The position numbers and the translations under genes were made by a program. Under the pieces are notes generated by a model that did not search any database, was not told the DNA's origin, and was given only the letters and a program-made list of their open reading frames with translations. From Vibrio sp. SCSIO 43135 (GTDB lineage: Bacteria; Pseudomonadota; Gammaproteobacteria; Enterobacterales; Vibrionaceae), in the NCBI RefSeq assembly GCF_023716665.1, contig NZ_CP071859.1:682001-746000 (forward strand): 64,000 nucleotides of DNA. Direction: 5' to 3'. Shown one piece after another: positions 8,952 to 16,413 of the stretch (its first letter is position 1; the number at the start of each line of letters is the position of its first letter).

Positions 8952-9662
8952 GTGAACGGTATAGGTATTGATGGATGTAAGGCGGGGTGGGTTGCCTGGT
9001 ACGTCAAAGATGGTGTACCTAATTGCAAAATAGTTCCGTTCTTGAACGACGTATTGAATGTGTTGGAAAGTGGTACGGCTATGATTGATATCCCGATTGG
9101 TTTTAGTGACCCTAAAACGCCCGATAGGCTATGTGACAAGGCGGCTCGGAAATTCTTGTCACCCACACGTAGCGCTTCGGTTTTTCCAGTCCCTTGTCGT
9201 GAGGCTTGCTACGCTGAAACGTATGAACAAGCGTGTGAAATTAATTTTTCAGTATTGGGGAAAAAGATTTCAAAGCAGACTTGGTTTATTTTACCCAAAG
9301 TTCGAGAGGTGGAATCTGTACTTGCCTCAAACCCATCACTCACCATAAGAGAGTCTCATCCTGAAGTGGTGTTTGCTGCGCTTAATGGCGCCCCGTTAGA
9401 GTTTGGTAAGAAAACCAAAGAGGGACAAAGTGAGCGATTGGCTTTGATTCGGTTACTTGAGCCTAAATGGGGAGCTGTATTAGATAGTCAGCTTCAACAG
9501 ACACCATCAAAACTGGCCAATAAAGACGATGTTATCGATGCGTTTGTGCTCATGTTAATCGCAGCTGAGGCTAGCGCTCTTTCTACTTTGCCATTATCAC
9601 CAGATACCGACCCGAGCGGTCGCGTGCGAGAGATTGTCTATTTGGATAAGTGCTTGAGATAA
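8952..9662 (+). CDS. DUF429 family protein
   Basis: 236 residues from the GTG at 8952, preceded by AGGTGAG at 6-7 bases; the TTG at 8928 in the same frame is the longer alternative. The N terminus VNGIGIDGCKAGWVAWY is the DUF429 signature (G-x-D-GC-x-GW), and IDIPIGFSD, CDKAARKF, ESHPEVVFAAL and KDDVIDAFVLMLIAAEA follow in family order. DUF429 has an RNase H-like fold with conserved Asp/Glu residues, suggesting a nuclease or phosphotransfer role, but no function is established that I know of. Single gene. Confidence 0.8.
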   Translation: MNGIGIDGCKAGWVAWYVKDGVPNCKIVPFLNDVLNVLESGTAMIDIPIGFSDPKTPDRLCDKAARKFLSPTRSASVFPVPCREACYAETYEQACEINFSVLGKKISKQTWFILPKVREVESVLASNPSLTIRESHPEVVFAALNGAPLEFGKKTKEGQSERLALIRLLEPKWGAVLDSQLQQTPSKLANKDDVIDAFVLMLIAAEASALSTLPLSPDTDPSGRVREIVYLDKCLR

Positions 9663-9754
9663 TAGAAGATAGTATTCTATACGAGTAGGTTAATTAGGCT
9701 GACTCGATATGGCACTCATTTACAGTTAGCTCAGACAACGTAAGGAAGTTTCAC

Positions 9755-10564
9755 GTGAGAAAATGGTTACTAGGCTTAGCGGCTATTTCATTCGGTGCAG
9801 CCAGTTCTTCTCAAGTTGCACCGGTCTCTGAATGGCAGTGTGGCATGATGAAAAAGCAAGGTGTGTTGAATGAGGGGGCTCCCGTTGGTTGTGAGCGATT
9901 ATCGAAAGTCGACTTCACGTTTGTTGATTTTAAGGGGGAAACAAAACAAGGCAGTATGATCGTCTTGGATTTGGTTGCTCCGTCAGTAGAGCGTATCTTC
10001 GCTGAATTGCACCAACGCAAGTTTCCTTTGCACTCCGCTCGATTAATGCGAGAGTTTAAAGGGGATGATAATGCTTCCATGGATGCCAATAACAGCAGTG
10101 CTTTCAATGCGCGGCCAATTACGGGCGGTTCGAGTTGGTCGAAACATGCTTATGGCGTGGCCGTAGACATTAACCCAGTTCAAAACCCTTTCTTGGAGTT
10201 TGATGACAACGGGAAAATTACGGTTAAGCCTGCTCAGTCAGCAACGAGTTACGTTAACCGCACGCGCTTTAGAGCGAGAAATGAAATAGAGCGTCAGGGA
10301 ATGGCAGAAGATGTCGTAGAGATCTTTGCTCATCATGGCTTTCTAATTTGGGGCGGTGACTGGAATACCCCAATTGATACTCAGCACTTTGAAGTCGGCT
10401 CTAGAAAGTTCGTTAGTCAACTATTAGCACTCCCTAAGCCAGAAGCTGAAGCGGCATTTGAAAGTTACATTAAGAGCTACCGCAGTTGTTTTACTCAACG
10501 ACAAAGCCAAGGCGGTGAAAAGGCGAGAGCATATTGCGCGTTTCAGACTGTTCACAGCATTTAG
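9755..10564 (+). CDS. Exported M15-family D-alanyl-D-alanine carboxypeptidase-like protein
   Basis: 269 residues, GTG start with AAGGA eight bases upstream and a short signal peptide (cleavage near residue 19-20). The zinc site of the M15 family is visible: SKHAYGVAVDIN gives His131 and Asp138, and WGGDWNTPIDTQHFEVG gives His211. Such VanY/VanX-like enzymes trim the terminal D-Ala or peptide stems of peptidoglycan in the periplasm. The C-terminal extension (about 222-269) has two cysteines that could form a disulfide. A terminator follows at 10580. Confidence 0.85.
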   Translation: MRKWLLGLAAISFGAASSSQVAPVSEWQCGMMKKQGVLNEGAPVGCERLSKVDFTFVDFKGETKQGSMIVLDLVAPSVERIFAELHQRKFPLHSARLMREFKGDDNASMDANNSSAFNARPITGGSSWSKHAYGVAVDINPVQNPFLEFDDNGKITVKPAQSATSYVNRTRFRARNEIERQGMAEDVVEIFAHHGFLIWGGDWNTPIDTQHFEVGSRKFVSQLLALPKPEAEAAFESYIKSYRSCFTQRQSQGGEKARAYCAFQTVHSI

Positions 10565-10579
10565 CGAAGAAATACAAAA

Positions 10580-10605
10580 AGCGGAGGGGGAAACCTCCGC
10601 TTGTT
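10580..10605. terminator. Bidirectional terminator between the M15 peptidase and the ABM gene
   Basis: AGCGGAGG (10580-10587) pairs with CCTCCGCT (10594-10601); A-run before and T-rich after. Convergent genes on both sides. Confidence 0.7.
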
Positions 10606-10643
10606 TATTACTTAGTTGCGGTAAAGCGAAACATACTTTTTAT

Positions 10644-11006
10644 CTAGTCACGTATAACTTCATATAAATTAGGATCGGCTTCGACACCTTTAGGTTTTCC
10701 TATTCTTTTGGCTTTGAACTCCTTGCGCATTCCTCCTATCGCAGCTTGGAAGCTCTCGACACTTTCCCACTCAGCAACATTTATGAGCTGATAAGTCGCA
10801 TCGGGTTTTAGAGAGCGATGTAGTTTAGTGGATACATAGCCAGGCTGTTCAATGAGAAAGTCTCTGGCCACTTCCCAGTAGGCAATCGTCTCTTCTACTT
10901 TGTTATTCGGCACACTAAAAGTATTGATTAAAATAACTTTTGCAGAAGCGAAGAAGCTAAAAAAACAAAGTGCTAGCGTAATCATGATGTTGGTTATTGC
11001 TTTCAT
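10644..11006 (-). CDS. Exported antibiotic-biosynthesis-monooxygenase (ABM) fold protein
   Basis: 120 residues. The N terminus MKAITNIMITLALCFFSFFASAKV is a signal peptide (cleavage after ASA), then a single ABM-type ferredoxin-like domain: VILINTFSVPNNKVEETIAY, FLIEQPGYVSTKLHRSL, YQLINVAEWESVESFQAA. Cytoplasmic relatives such as YgiN act on quinols or use them; an exported copy is less usual. It is the last gene of a leftward group with the duplicated-domain gene and cytochrome c', and probably falls under the MarR palindrome at 12281. Whether it is an enzyme or a binding protein cannot be told. Confidence 0.75.
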   Translation of the reverse strand: MKAITNIMITLALCFFSFFASAKVILINTFSVPNNKVEETIAYWEVARDFLIEQPGYVSTKLHRSLKPDATYQLINVAEWESVESFQAAIGGMRKEFKAKRIGKPKGVEADPNLYEVIRD

Positions 11007-11078
11007 TATTAATGTTCCCTAGTTGAATGGTATTGGCTTTACGAAATGGTATTTACTTCATCAGCAATATCAGCAGCA

Positions 11079-11741
11079 TTATTGAATCTTTATCTTGTGG
11101 CCTAAGTGCTCGACTTGAATCGTGGCATAGCCAAGCATCACTGCTTCAAACTGTTTACTTAACTCTTGCGCGTGTTGAGCATCTTTGGCTAGGAAAGCGA
11201 CAGAATAAATAGGGCGTACGATGCCATCTCTCAGTGACTGAGTATCAAGATATGAAGACGTCACTAAACCTGCTTGGTTTAAGCTGATAACACGTTGTAA
11301 GTCGATGCTAAGCACGCGATCCATTTCCAACGCTTCAATCCCTTCTTTCCACGTAATGGTGACACCATAGTTGTTATAGATAGGCGTGTTATCTAGCCAT
11401 TTTGAGCCCATAGGTTGAATGTTCGCTATCTTGACGAGCTCTTTTTTATACAGCGGCAAGTTCTTCAATTTTTGTTCTACTTGTTCAGGGCTGTCTGCTT
11501 CGATTACAAAGCGCAGCATTTGTACAGATCGGTTATCGATCTGGCTGCGAGAGACAAACATGTCTTTGATCTCACCTTGTTCCACTAGTTTGCCAAAAGC
11601 GGCTTTTTGCTCTGGCATAGCGTCTAAGACTTCTTCTGCTTTGTCTGTGTTCCATTCGAGTAACACACCGTAGTCTGCAGCCAATGCAAAAGTTGAAGCA
11701 AAAAGTGACGTTATGAGTGCTGCGGTCGTTAAAGCTTTCAT
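11079..11741 (-). CDS. Exported protein with two tandem ferredoxin-like (YCII/ABM-type) repeats
   Basis: 220 residues with a signal peptide ending at ALA (about residue 21). Two halves align by eye: DYGVLLEWNTDKAEEVLDA and NNYGVTITWKEGIEALEMD open the repeats (about 23-115 and 123-220), each followed by a helix, GEIKDMFVSRSQ against AGLVTSSYLDTQ, and a second helix-strand unit ending KIANIQPMG or TIQVEHLGHK. This suggests a pseudo-dimer of the small ferredoxin-like fold also found in muconolactone isomerase, YCII and ABM proteins. No catalytic residue is recognised. It lies between the ABM gene and cytochrome c', all leftward. GAGGTA lies upstream of the ATG. Confidence 0.65.
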   Translation of the reverse strand: MKALTTAALITSLFASTFALAADYGVLLEWNTDKAEEVLDAMPEQKAAFGKLVEQGEIKDMFVSRSQIDNRSVQMLRFVIEADSPEQVEQKLKNLPLYKKELVKIANIQPMGSKWLDNTPIYNNYGVTITWKEGIEALEMDRVLSIDLQRVISLNQAGLVTSSYLDTQSLRDGIVRPIYSVAFLAKDAQHAQELSKQFEAVMLGYATIQVEHLGHKIKIQ

Positions 11742-11792
11742 GTCGTATACCTCTATGTATTTTTAGATTAGTTAGTTGGCGTTTGTGAAGGG

Positions 11793-12224
11793 TTACCAGC
11801 GAGAGCGGTAGCTTCGGTGGCAGCTTTTACAGGTTTTTTGCGCGGAGTCTAAGCCAGACTCTGCAAGGGATGGGTTTTGTTGCTGACTAGCCTGATAAAG
11901 CTCTGCAAAACCTTGATCCATTTGCAGCAACAGTTGATTAAATTTCTCGGGTTTGCTCCACACGCTGTCTTTAGCCTTACTGCCTTGTTGGCTGCCAGCA
12001 GGAAAAAGGGTTAATAGGGCTTGGCTGTGATTGCTTAACTCTAAGCTTGTGGCTTGAAGCTTATCCCAATCGGTTTGTGACCCATCTAAGGTGCGATTCG
12101 CACTCTTAACTAATGTTTCTACTTGTTCAAAAGCATGCTGTCTTTGTTCAATTTGTTGCGAGTAGTCTTGCGCGTTCACCAGTAATGGGGTGGAGCACAG
12201 TAGGCTGATCATGACTTTGTTCAT
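11793..12224 (-). CDS. Cytochrome c'-type periplasmic cytochrome
   Basis: 143 residues: a signal peptide (cleavage near LLVNA-QD, residue 18), a helical body, and one haem-binding motif CKSCH at 132-136 close to the C terminus, the layout of cytochrome c'/c556 four-helix bundles. These bind haem in the periplasm and can carry electrons, bind NO or buffer oxidative stress. First gene of the leftward group, directly facing the cytochrome b561 gene across the palindromic control region, which makes a membrane-to-periplasm electron path plausible. Confidence 0.85.
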   Translation of the reverse strand: MNKVMISLLCSTPLLVNAQDYSQQIEQRQHAFEQVETLVKSANRTLDGSQTDWDKLQATSLELSNHSQALLTLFPAGSQQGSKAKDSVWSKPEKFNQLLLQMDQGFAELYQASQQQNPSLAESGLDSAQKTCKSCHRSYRSRW

Positions 12225-12280
12225 ATTGGTCGTCTCTTTTTATTGTTTGATCGTTTTAGATCATTGCGTGTTGTTGGGTT

Positions 12281-12328
12281 TAATTTATACAGCAATAGTT
12301 GCAATTGCAACTATTGCTGTGTAAATTA
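12281..12328. promoter_or_regulatory. 48-bp palindromic operator between divergent redox genes (probable MarR site)
   Basis: Two 24-base arms (12281-12304 and 12305-12328) are reverse complements with one mismatch. The central 32 bases (12289-12320) form a perfect palindrome built on ACAGCAATAGTTGCAA and its complement. MarR-family proteins commonly bind AT-rich palindromes of the TAGTTGCAATTGCAACTA kind. It lies in the 146-bp gap between cytochrome c' and cytochrome b561, and marR is the second gene to the right. A half-site, GCAATAGTTGCA, recurs at 12974-12985 just before marR. Confidence 0.7.
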
Positions 12329-12370
12329 ATGCAAATGAAATGATCGAACAAATAAATCAAGAGGTATCAA

Positions 12371-12994
12371 ATGAGAATATGGGATCTATCAACACGCCTA
12401 TATCATTGGGTTCAAGCGGGACTTTTTGTGGCGCTAATGGCAAGTGGCTTTTCCGGTAATGGCCCGCACGTCCAGTTAGGGTTAGCTATTACAACCTTGA
12501 TCATATGGCGGATAGTTTGGGGATTTGTGGGAAGCGAAACGAGCCGTTTTAGGCAGTTTTTACGCTCACCAAAGCGTGTATTCAACTACGTATTGGGTAG
12601 GGAGTCATCGCGGCCAGGCCATAACCCAGCGGGAGGATGGATGGTGCTAACCTTGCTCTGTGCATTACTTGTGCAATGTATTTCAGGTATGGCCTTAGCG
12701 GGGTTGATTGATAATTTACCGTATGCTGAAGTTTGGCTAACGGATTCAGTATTCTCTCTATTGGAAAGTGCGCACTTACTGTTGGCAAATCTTTTACCTG
12801 CGTTAGTGGCTCTACATGTTGGTGCAATTGTGTTCTACAAGTTGCGCTCCAAACCACTGACTTGGGCAATGGTAACCGGCAAACAAACCTTTCTGAATCA
12901 GGAAGGGAGTGTGTTGCTAGTCCCTCAATGGCGAGCTTTATTAGTGCTAGTTCTTGCAACATCAGTTACCATGGCAATAGTTGCATTCTCATAG
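12371..12994 (+). CDS. Cytochrome b561-family membrane protein
   Basis: 207 residues with four hydrophobic segments (about 15-30, 37-53, 90-113, 137-156) and a fifth at the C terminus (about 188-205). Candidate haem-b histidines include His12 in RLYHWVQAG and His148 in VALHVGAI; the GHNPAGGW block near 83 is typical of the bacterial b561/Ni-hydrogenase b-subunit group. Such proteins move electrons between quinols and periplasmic acceptors. It is followed after 14 bases by marR and diverges from cytochrome c', its likely partner. AGAGGT precedes the ATG. Confidence 0.85.
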   Translation: MRIWDLSTRLYHWVQAGLFVALMASGFSGNGPHVQLGLAITTLIIWRIVWGFVGSETSRFRQFLRSPKRVFNYVLGRESSRPGHNPAGGWMVLTLLCALLVQCISGMALAGLIDNLPYAEVWLTDSVFSLLESAHLLLANLLPALVALHVGAIVFYKLRSKPLTWAMVTGKQTFLNQEGSVLLVPQWRALLVLVLATSVTMAIVAFS

Positions 12995-13008
12995 TGAGTA
13001 AGTTGTAA

Positions 13009-13437
13009 ATGAGTGAAAAGTTCGATAGACAACGTAGTTTTGGTTGGCTAATTAATGTTGTTGCCAACGATGCTGCCAAGAAGCTAGATACAGAACTAAA
13101 AAAACATGGCCTGACGATAGCTTTGTGGCCTCCCTTGATGTGCTTATGGGAAGAAGAGGGCGTAACTCAACGTGAGATTGCGCAGAAATCTAAGGTAGAA
13201 AACTCGACTACCACCCGAACACTCGACAAGCTCGAGAACCTTGGACTTGTTGAAAGACAAGCCGATCCTAATAGCCGCCGCTCTTTCCGTATCTACCTTA
13301 CTGATGAAGGGCGTGCTCTGAGAGAGAAGCTCCTACCTATTCCTGTGGGAATCAATCAAGATATTCTTAGTACGCTAGAGGCAGAAGAGCGTGATGAGCT
13401 GATTCGTTTAATGCAAAAACTGGTCGCCCAAGTTTAA
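13009..13437 (+). CDS. MarR-family transcriptional regulator
   Basis: 142 residues. The winged-helix domain is clear: VTQREIAQKSKVENSTTTRTLDKLENLGLVER (helix-turn-helix) followed by the wing RQADPNSRRSFRIYLTDEG. N- and C-terminal helices would form the dimer interface. Family members repress genes until they bind phenolic ligands or their cysteines are oxidised. It is co-directional with the b561 gene and probably controls the palindrome at 12281 and thereby both arms of the redox cluster, including itself. The ligand is unknown. Confidence 0.88.
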   Translation: MSEKFDRQRSFGWLINVVANDAAKKLDTELKKHGLTIALWPPLMCLWEEEGVTQREIAQKSKVENSTTTRTLDKLENLGLVERQADPNSRRSFRIYLTDEGRALREKLLPIPVGINQDILSTLEAEERDELIRLMQKLVAQV

Positions 13438-13470
13438 CTCGTCAGAGGTTGTATCAGGATGGAGAGTAAA

Positions 13471-14469
13471 ATGACCAAGTCACTCAACGAATGTATTGTG
13501 CCTATGTACCCAACTATTCAAGCGTTAGACGTCAATGCGCTTGAAGCGGGCGAACACAAATTTTGGTTTGCGGTGGCAACAGACGCGATTGGTCATCCAC
13601 AAACATTACCCGTTAGAGTGTTTAAAGGAGCAAAGCCAGGAAAGCGTATTGTGATTACGGCTGGTGTACATGGCGATGAGCAAAATGGCATTTTAACAGC
13701 GCAAAAGCTTGCAAGAGAGCTAGAAGGCAAAACAATTTCCGGCTGCGTTACTATCGTTCCCGCAGTTAACCTATCGGGTATTGCCCGCCACAGTCGCGAT
13801 TTTCATTCTGCTGCCCCAGACAGTTCTTCTGCGAACCTCAACCGAATTTTTCCAGGTAACCCAAGTGGCGATGATGCCAGTCGCTACGCATATAGCCTAT
13901 GGGAGAATTTACTAAAGCCGAATGCTGATCTCGCAATTGATCTTCACTCTCAAACTAGCGGTAGCGCATACCCACTTTATGCGTTTGCTGATTATCGGCT
14001 TGATGATTCGATTCGGATGGCGAGGCTGATTAATCCAGATGTGATTCTTAACGACCCGGGCGATCCTGGAATTCTAGAAACGGTTTATAACCGTGCAGGC
14101 ATTCCTTCCATCACTATTGAAGTGGGCGTTGGTCGTTACACCGATTTAGAGATGGTGGATAGAGCAACGCTGGGTGTTTTAAATGTACTGCGCTCTTACG
14201 AGATGCTTGAAGGAGAGGTACCGGCAACACAGGAGCAATGTGTTGAGGGAAAGACCATCACCAGCGTGAGGGCAGAACAAGGTGGCTTTGTGATTTGCCA
14301 TGTTGAGTTATTGGATAGTGTCGAACAAGGCCAAAAACTTGCTACGCAATACAATAGCTTTGGTGATGAGATTCAAACCTACTACTCACCTTCAAGCGGG
14401 ACGGTGATCAGCCATAATGTGGAATCGGTTCGAGCACCGGGCTCACTAGTGGTTCGATTGATAAAGTAA
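13471..14469 (+). CDS. Succinylglutamate desuccinylase/aspartoacylase-family metallohydrolase
   Basis: 332 residues from the ATG at 13471, which has GGAG six bases upstream; the ATG at 13459 is an alternative. Zinc-peptidase-like (M14-related) fold: HGDEQNG near residue 70 gives the HxxE zinc motif, DLHSQTSG near 155 gives the third ligand, and ITIEVGVGRY holds the likely catalytic Glu. The family hydrolyses N-acyl amino acids. Real AstE and aspartoacylases have specific contexts not present here (no arginine-catabolism genes), so the substrate is unknown. It ends 32 bases before a terminator shared with the convergent tmRNA. Confidence 0.8.
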   Translation: MTKSLNECIVPMYPTIQALDVNALEAGEHKFWFAVATDAIGHPQTLPVRVFKGAKPGKRIVITAGVHGDEQNGILTAQKLARELEGKTISGCVTIVPAVNLSGIARHSRDFHSAAPDSSSANLNRIFPGNPSGDDASRYAYSLWENLLKPNADLAIDLHSQTSGSAYPLYAFADYRLDDSIRMARLINPDVILNDPGDPGILETVYNRAGIPSITIEVGVGRYTDLEMVDRATLGVLNVLRSYEMLEGEVPATQEQCVEGKTITSVRAEQGGFVICHVELLDSVEQGQKLATQYNSFGDEIQTYYSPSSGTVISHNVESVRAPGSLVVRLIK

Positions 14470-14500
14470 ACCCGATTTATCAATATCATATTGAAATAAA

Positions 14501-14526
14501 AAAAGGCCACCCGAAGGTGGCCTTTT
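14501..14526. terminator. Bidirectional terminator for the hydrolase and tmRNA
   Basis: AAAAGGCCACC (14501-14511), loop CGAA, GGTGGCCTTTT (14516-14526): a perfect 11-bp stem with A-run on one side and T-run on the other. Confidence 0.85.
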
Positions 14527-14535
14527 CCAAACGTT

Positions 14536-14902
14536 TGGTGGAGCTGGCGGGAGTTGAACCCGCGTCCAAAAACCATTCATCATTGGTACTACATGCTTAG
14601 TCGATCTTTAATTTCACCACCTACCTGCGAACCGACACGCTAGTAAATGGCTAACCTGAATTATAATTCGCCGTTCATCTCTCAGGTGGGAAAATCCGGG
14701 CTAGCGCGTTTGGGTTTGATCTCTCGTTGGTCCCCGTCTTACGTGCGGAAGCTAGGGCGAGAGAGCTCTGAGCAGGTTATTAAGCTGCTAGTGCGTAGTT
14801 TTCGTCGTTTGCGACTATTTTTTTGCGGCTTTTTACGTGGCCAACCGCCCCACGGCATGCACCTCAGACTGCAAAATTCCTGTCGAATCCTAAATCAGCC
14901 CC
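14536..14902 (-). ncRNA. ssrA: Transfer-messenger RNA (tmRNA)
   Basis: 367 nt on the minus strand. The 5' end reads GGGGCTGATTTAGGATTCGA and the 3' end CGGGTTCAACTCCCGCCAGC followed by TCCACCA, giving the tRNA-Ala-like domain with an encoded CCA. The tag frame runs from 14812 to 14780 and encodes ANDENYALAA followed by two TAA stops. tmRNA with SmpB rescues stalled ribosomes and tags the unfinished proteins for proteolysis. The smpB gene lies next to it on the same strand. The 3' end of ssrA is a well-known integration site in vibrios; no integrase or island is found beside this copy. Confidence 0.97.
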
Positions 14903-14916
14903 AAAGTGTTCTTCGC

Positions 14917-14944
14917 ATAGTACCAGAAAAGCTTAACCTGTCTA
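14917..14944 (-). promoter_or_regulatory. Sigma-70 promoter of ssrA
   Basis: On the minus strand: -35 TAGACA (14944-14939), 16-base spacer, -10 TACTAT (14922-14917). Transcription would begin a few bases upstream of the mature 5' end at 14902, consistent with trimming by RNase P. Confidence 0.6.
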
Positions 14945-14969
14945 GCGTTACGCGTTTAAGTGCTCACAT

Positions 14970-15452
14970 TTAACGCAATGCGCTTTTCATTACGCGTGCT
15001 TTCTCGCGAGCCCAGTCTTTCTCTTTAAGATCAGTACGTTTGTCGTGAAGCTTTTTACCCTTCGCAACGCCAATCTTCATTTTTACCCAAGAACGAGACC
15101 AATACAGCGATAGCGCTGCAAGTGTCATCCCTTCGCGGTTGATTCGACCAAATAGGTTATCTAGCTCGCGGCGGCTCATTAAGAGCTTACGAACACGAGT
15201 AGGGTTAGCCACTACGTGTGTAGATGCTTGGTTCAAAGGAGTGATTGTCATGCCACTTACAAAGGCTTCACCATCACGCATGAAAACGTAGCTTTCTGCA
15301 ATGTTAGCTTTACCTTGGCGAAGCGCCTTCACTTCCCAGCCTTGTAGCTCTAGCCCTGCTTCAATTTCATCGTCGATGAAATATTCGTGGCGAGCTTTTT
15401 TATTGAGCGCGATAGTATTGCTACCCGCTTTATTCTTTGATTTCTTTGCCAT
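14970..15452 (-). CDS. smpB: SsrA-binding protein SmpB
   Basis: 160 residues, [20 protein letters not shown] onward, with the conserved [20 protein letters not shown] block, [15 protein letters not shown] and the basic C-terminal tail [12 protein letters not shown]...VMKSALR. The frame is open for a further 525 bases upstream opposite ratA, but alignment to SmpB fixes the start at 15452, with GGAG just before it. A TATAAT on the same strand at 15467-15462 lies only 10 bases before the ATG, so the leader may be very short. SmpB binds tmRNA and delivers it to stalled ribosomes; ssrA follows directly downstream. Confidence 0.96.
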   Translation of the reverse strand: MAKKSKNKAGSNTIALNKKARHEYFIDDEIEAGLELQGWEVKALRQGKANIAESYVFMRDGEAFVSGMTITPLNQASTHVVANPTRVRKLLMSRRELDNLFGRINREGMTLAALSLYWSRSWVKMKIGVAKGKKLHDKRTDLKEKDWAREKARVMKSALR

Positions 15453-15570
15453 AGTCTCCGCATTATACGGCTTGGATTTCGGATAGGAAATGCTTTTATT
15501 TGCGCTATCAGAGAATAAAAGTAAAATTGCACCACGCTTAAGAACAAATTTTGGCGATAGAGGAATAACT

Positions 15571-16014
15571 ATGAAGCAAGTCAGTCGCTCTGCGTTGGTC
15601 TCATTTAGTGCAGAGCAGATGTTCGATTTGGTTAATGATGTGGCTAAGTACCCAGAGTTTTTGCCGGGGTGCTCTGGCTCACGCGTGATTGAATCGTCGC
15701 AAGATGCCATGGTTGCTTCTGTTGATGTATCCAAAGCTGGGATCAGTAAAACCTTTACGACTTCAAATGAGTTAGTCGCAGGTTCAGCGATCATTATGAG
15801 TTTGGTCGATGGGCCATTTAAAACCTTAAAAGGGGGCTGGTACTTTACACCGCTTGATGACAAAGCATGTAAAGTAGAACTTAAACTGGAATTTGAGTTT
15901 TCTAGCAAAATGATCGAAATGGCTTTCGGTAAGATTTTTAATGAGCTAACTAGTAACATGGTCAATGCATTTACCAAACGCGCGAAACAGGTGTACGAGT
16001 GCTATGAGTATTGA
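15571..16014 (+). CDS. ratA: Ribosome-association toxin-like protein RatA (START/coenzyme Q-binding family)
   Basis: 147 residues from the ATG at 15571, preceded by GAGGAATAACT. It begins [20 protein letters not shown] and carries the [13 protein letters not shown] block typical of RatA/PasT and Coq10-like START domains, then [17 protein letters not shown] and a C-terminal amphipathic helix. In E. coli RatA was described as blocking 70S formation; the same family binds ubiquinone, so the main role is debated. It diverges from smpB and its stop overlaps the start of rnfH. Confidence 0.92.
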   Translation: MKQVSRSALVSFSAEQMFDLVNDVAKYPEFLPGCSGSRVIESSQDAMVASVDVSKAGISKTFTTSNELVAGSAIIMSLVDGPFKTLKGGWYFTPLDDKACKVELKLEFEFSSKMIEMAFGKIFNELTSNMVNAFTKRAKQVYECYEY

Positions 16015-16357
16015 GTCGGAAATGATTCATGTTGAGGTGGTGTATGCGTTGCCTCAAGAGCAGCGAGTATTTACGCTGGTAGTTAACAACTCTATGACGG
16101 TTGAAGAAATTATTCAGCAATCAGGTGTGATGAGTTTGTACCCGGAAATCGATCTGGCTAAGAATAAAGTCGGCGTGTTTAGTCGCAATGTGAAGCTTGA
16201 TGCGACGGTGCGTGACAAAGATAGAATCGAAATCTATCGCCCGTTATTAGCCGACCCGAAAGAGATTCGGCGAAAACGTGCCGAACAGGCGAAAGCGGCA
16301 GGCAATGCGGATCCCGTAACTGGCGGGAAACCTAATACCTTACGTAAGACAAGCTAA
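16004..16357 (+). CDS. rnfH: RnfH-family ubiquitin-fold protein
   Basis: 117 residues from the ATG at 16004 ([17 protein letters not shown]); the second ATG at 16022 is possible. Beta-grasp fold signature: [43 protein letters not shown]. It overlaps the end of ratA by 11 bases, the usual ratA-rnfH pairing. The name comes from association with Rnf electron-transport loci in other bacteria; here no rnf genes are adjacent. A terminator follows. Confidence 0.92.
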   Translation: MSIESEMIHVEVVYALPQEQRVFTLVVNNSMTVEEIIQQSGVMSLYPEIDLAKNKVGVFSRNVKLDATVRDKDRIEIYRPLLADPKEIRRKRAEQAKAAGNADPVTGGKPNTLRKTS

Positions 16358-16369
16358 TGTATTTATACA

Positions 16370-16397
16370 AAAACACCTCCAATCGGAGGTGTTTTTG
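16370..16397. terminator. Terminator between rnfH and the esterase-like gene
   Basis: AAAACACCTCC (16370-16380), loop AATC, GGAGGTGTTTT (16385-16395): perfect 11-bp stem with T-run, usable in both directions. Confidence 0.85.
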
Positions 16398-16413
16398 TTT
16401 GCGACTGTTGAGC

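Noticed and set aside
14647..14973. 108-codon frame on the plus strand
   Set aside because: It lies antisense to the tmRNA, has no family resemblance and is fully explained by ssrA.
15453..15977. 175-codon upstream extension of the smpB frame
   Set aside because: It runs antisense to ratA, and the SmpB family start with its own Shine-Dalgarno fits 15452.
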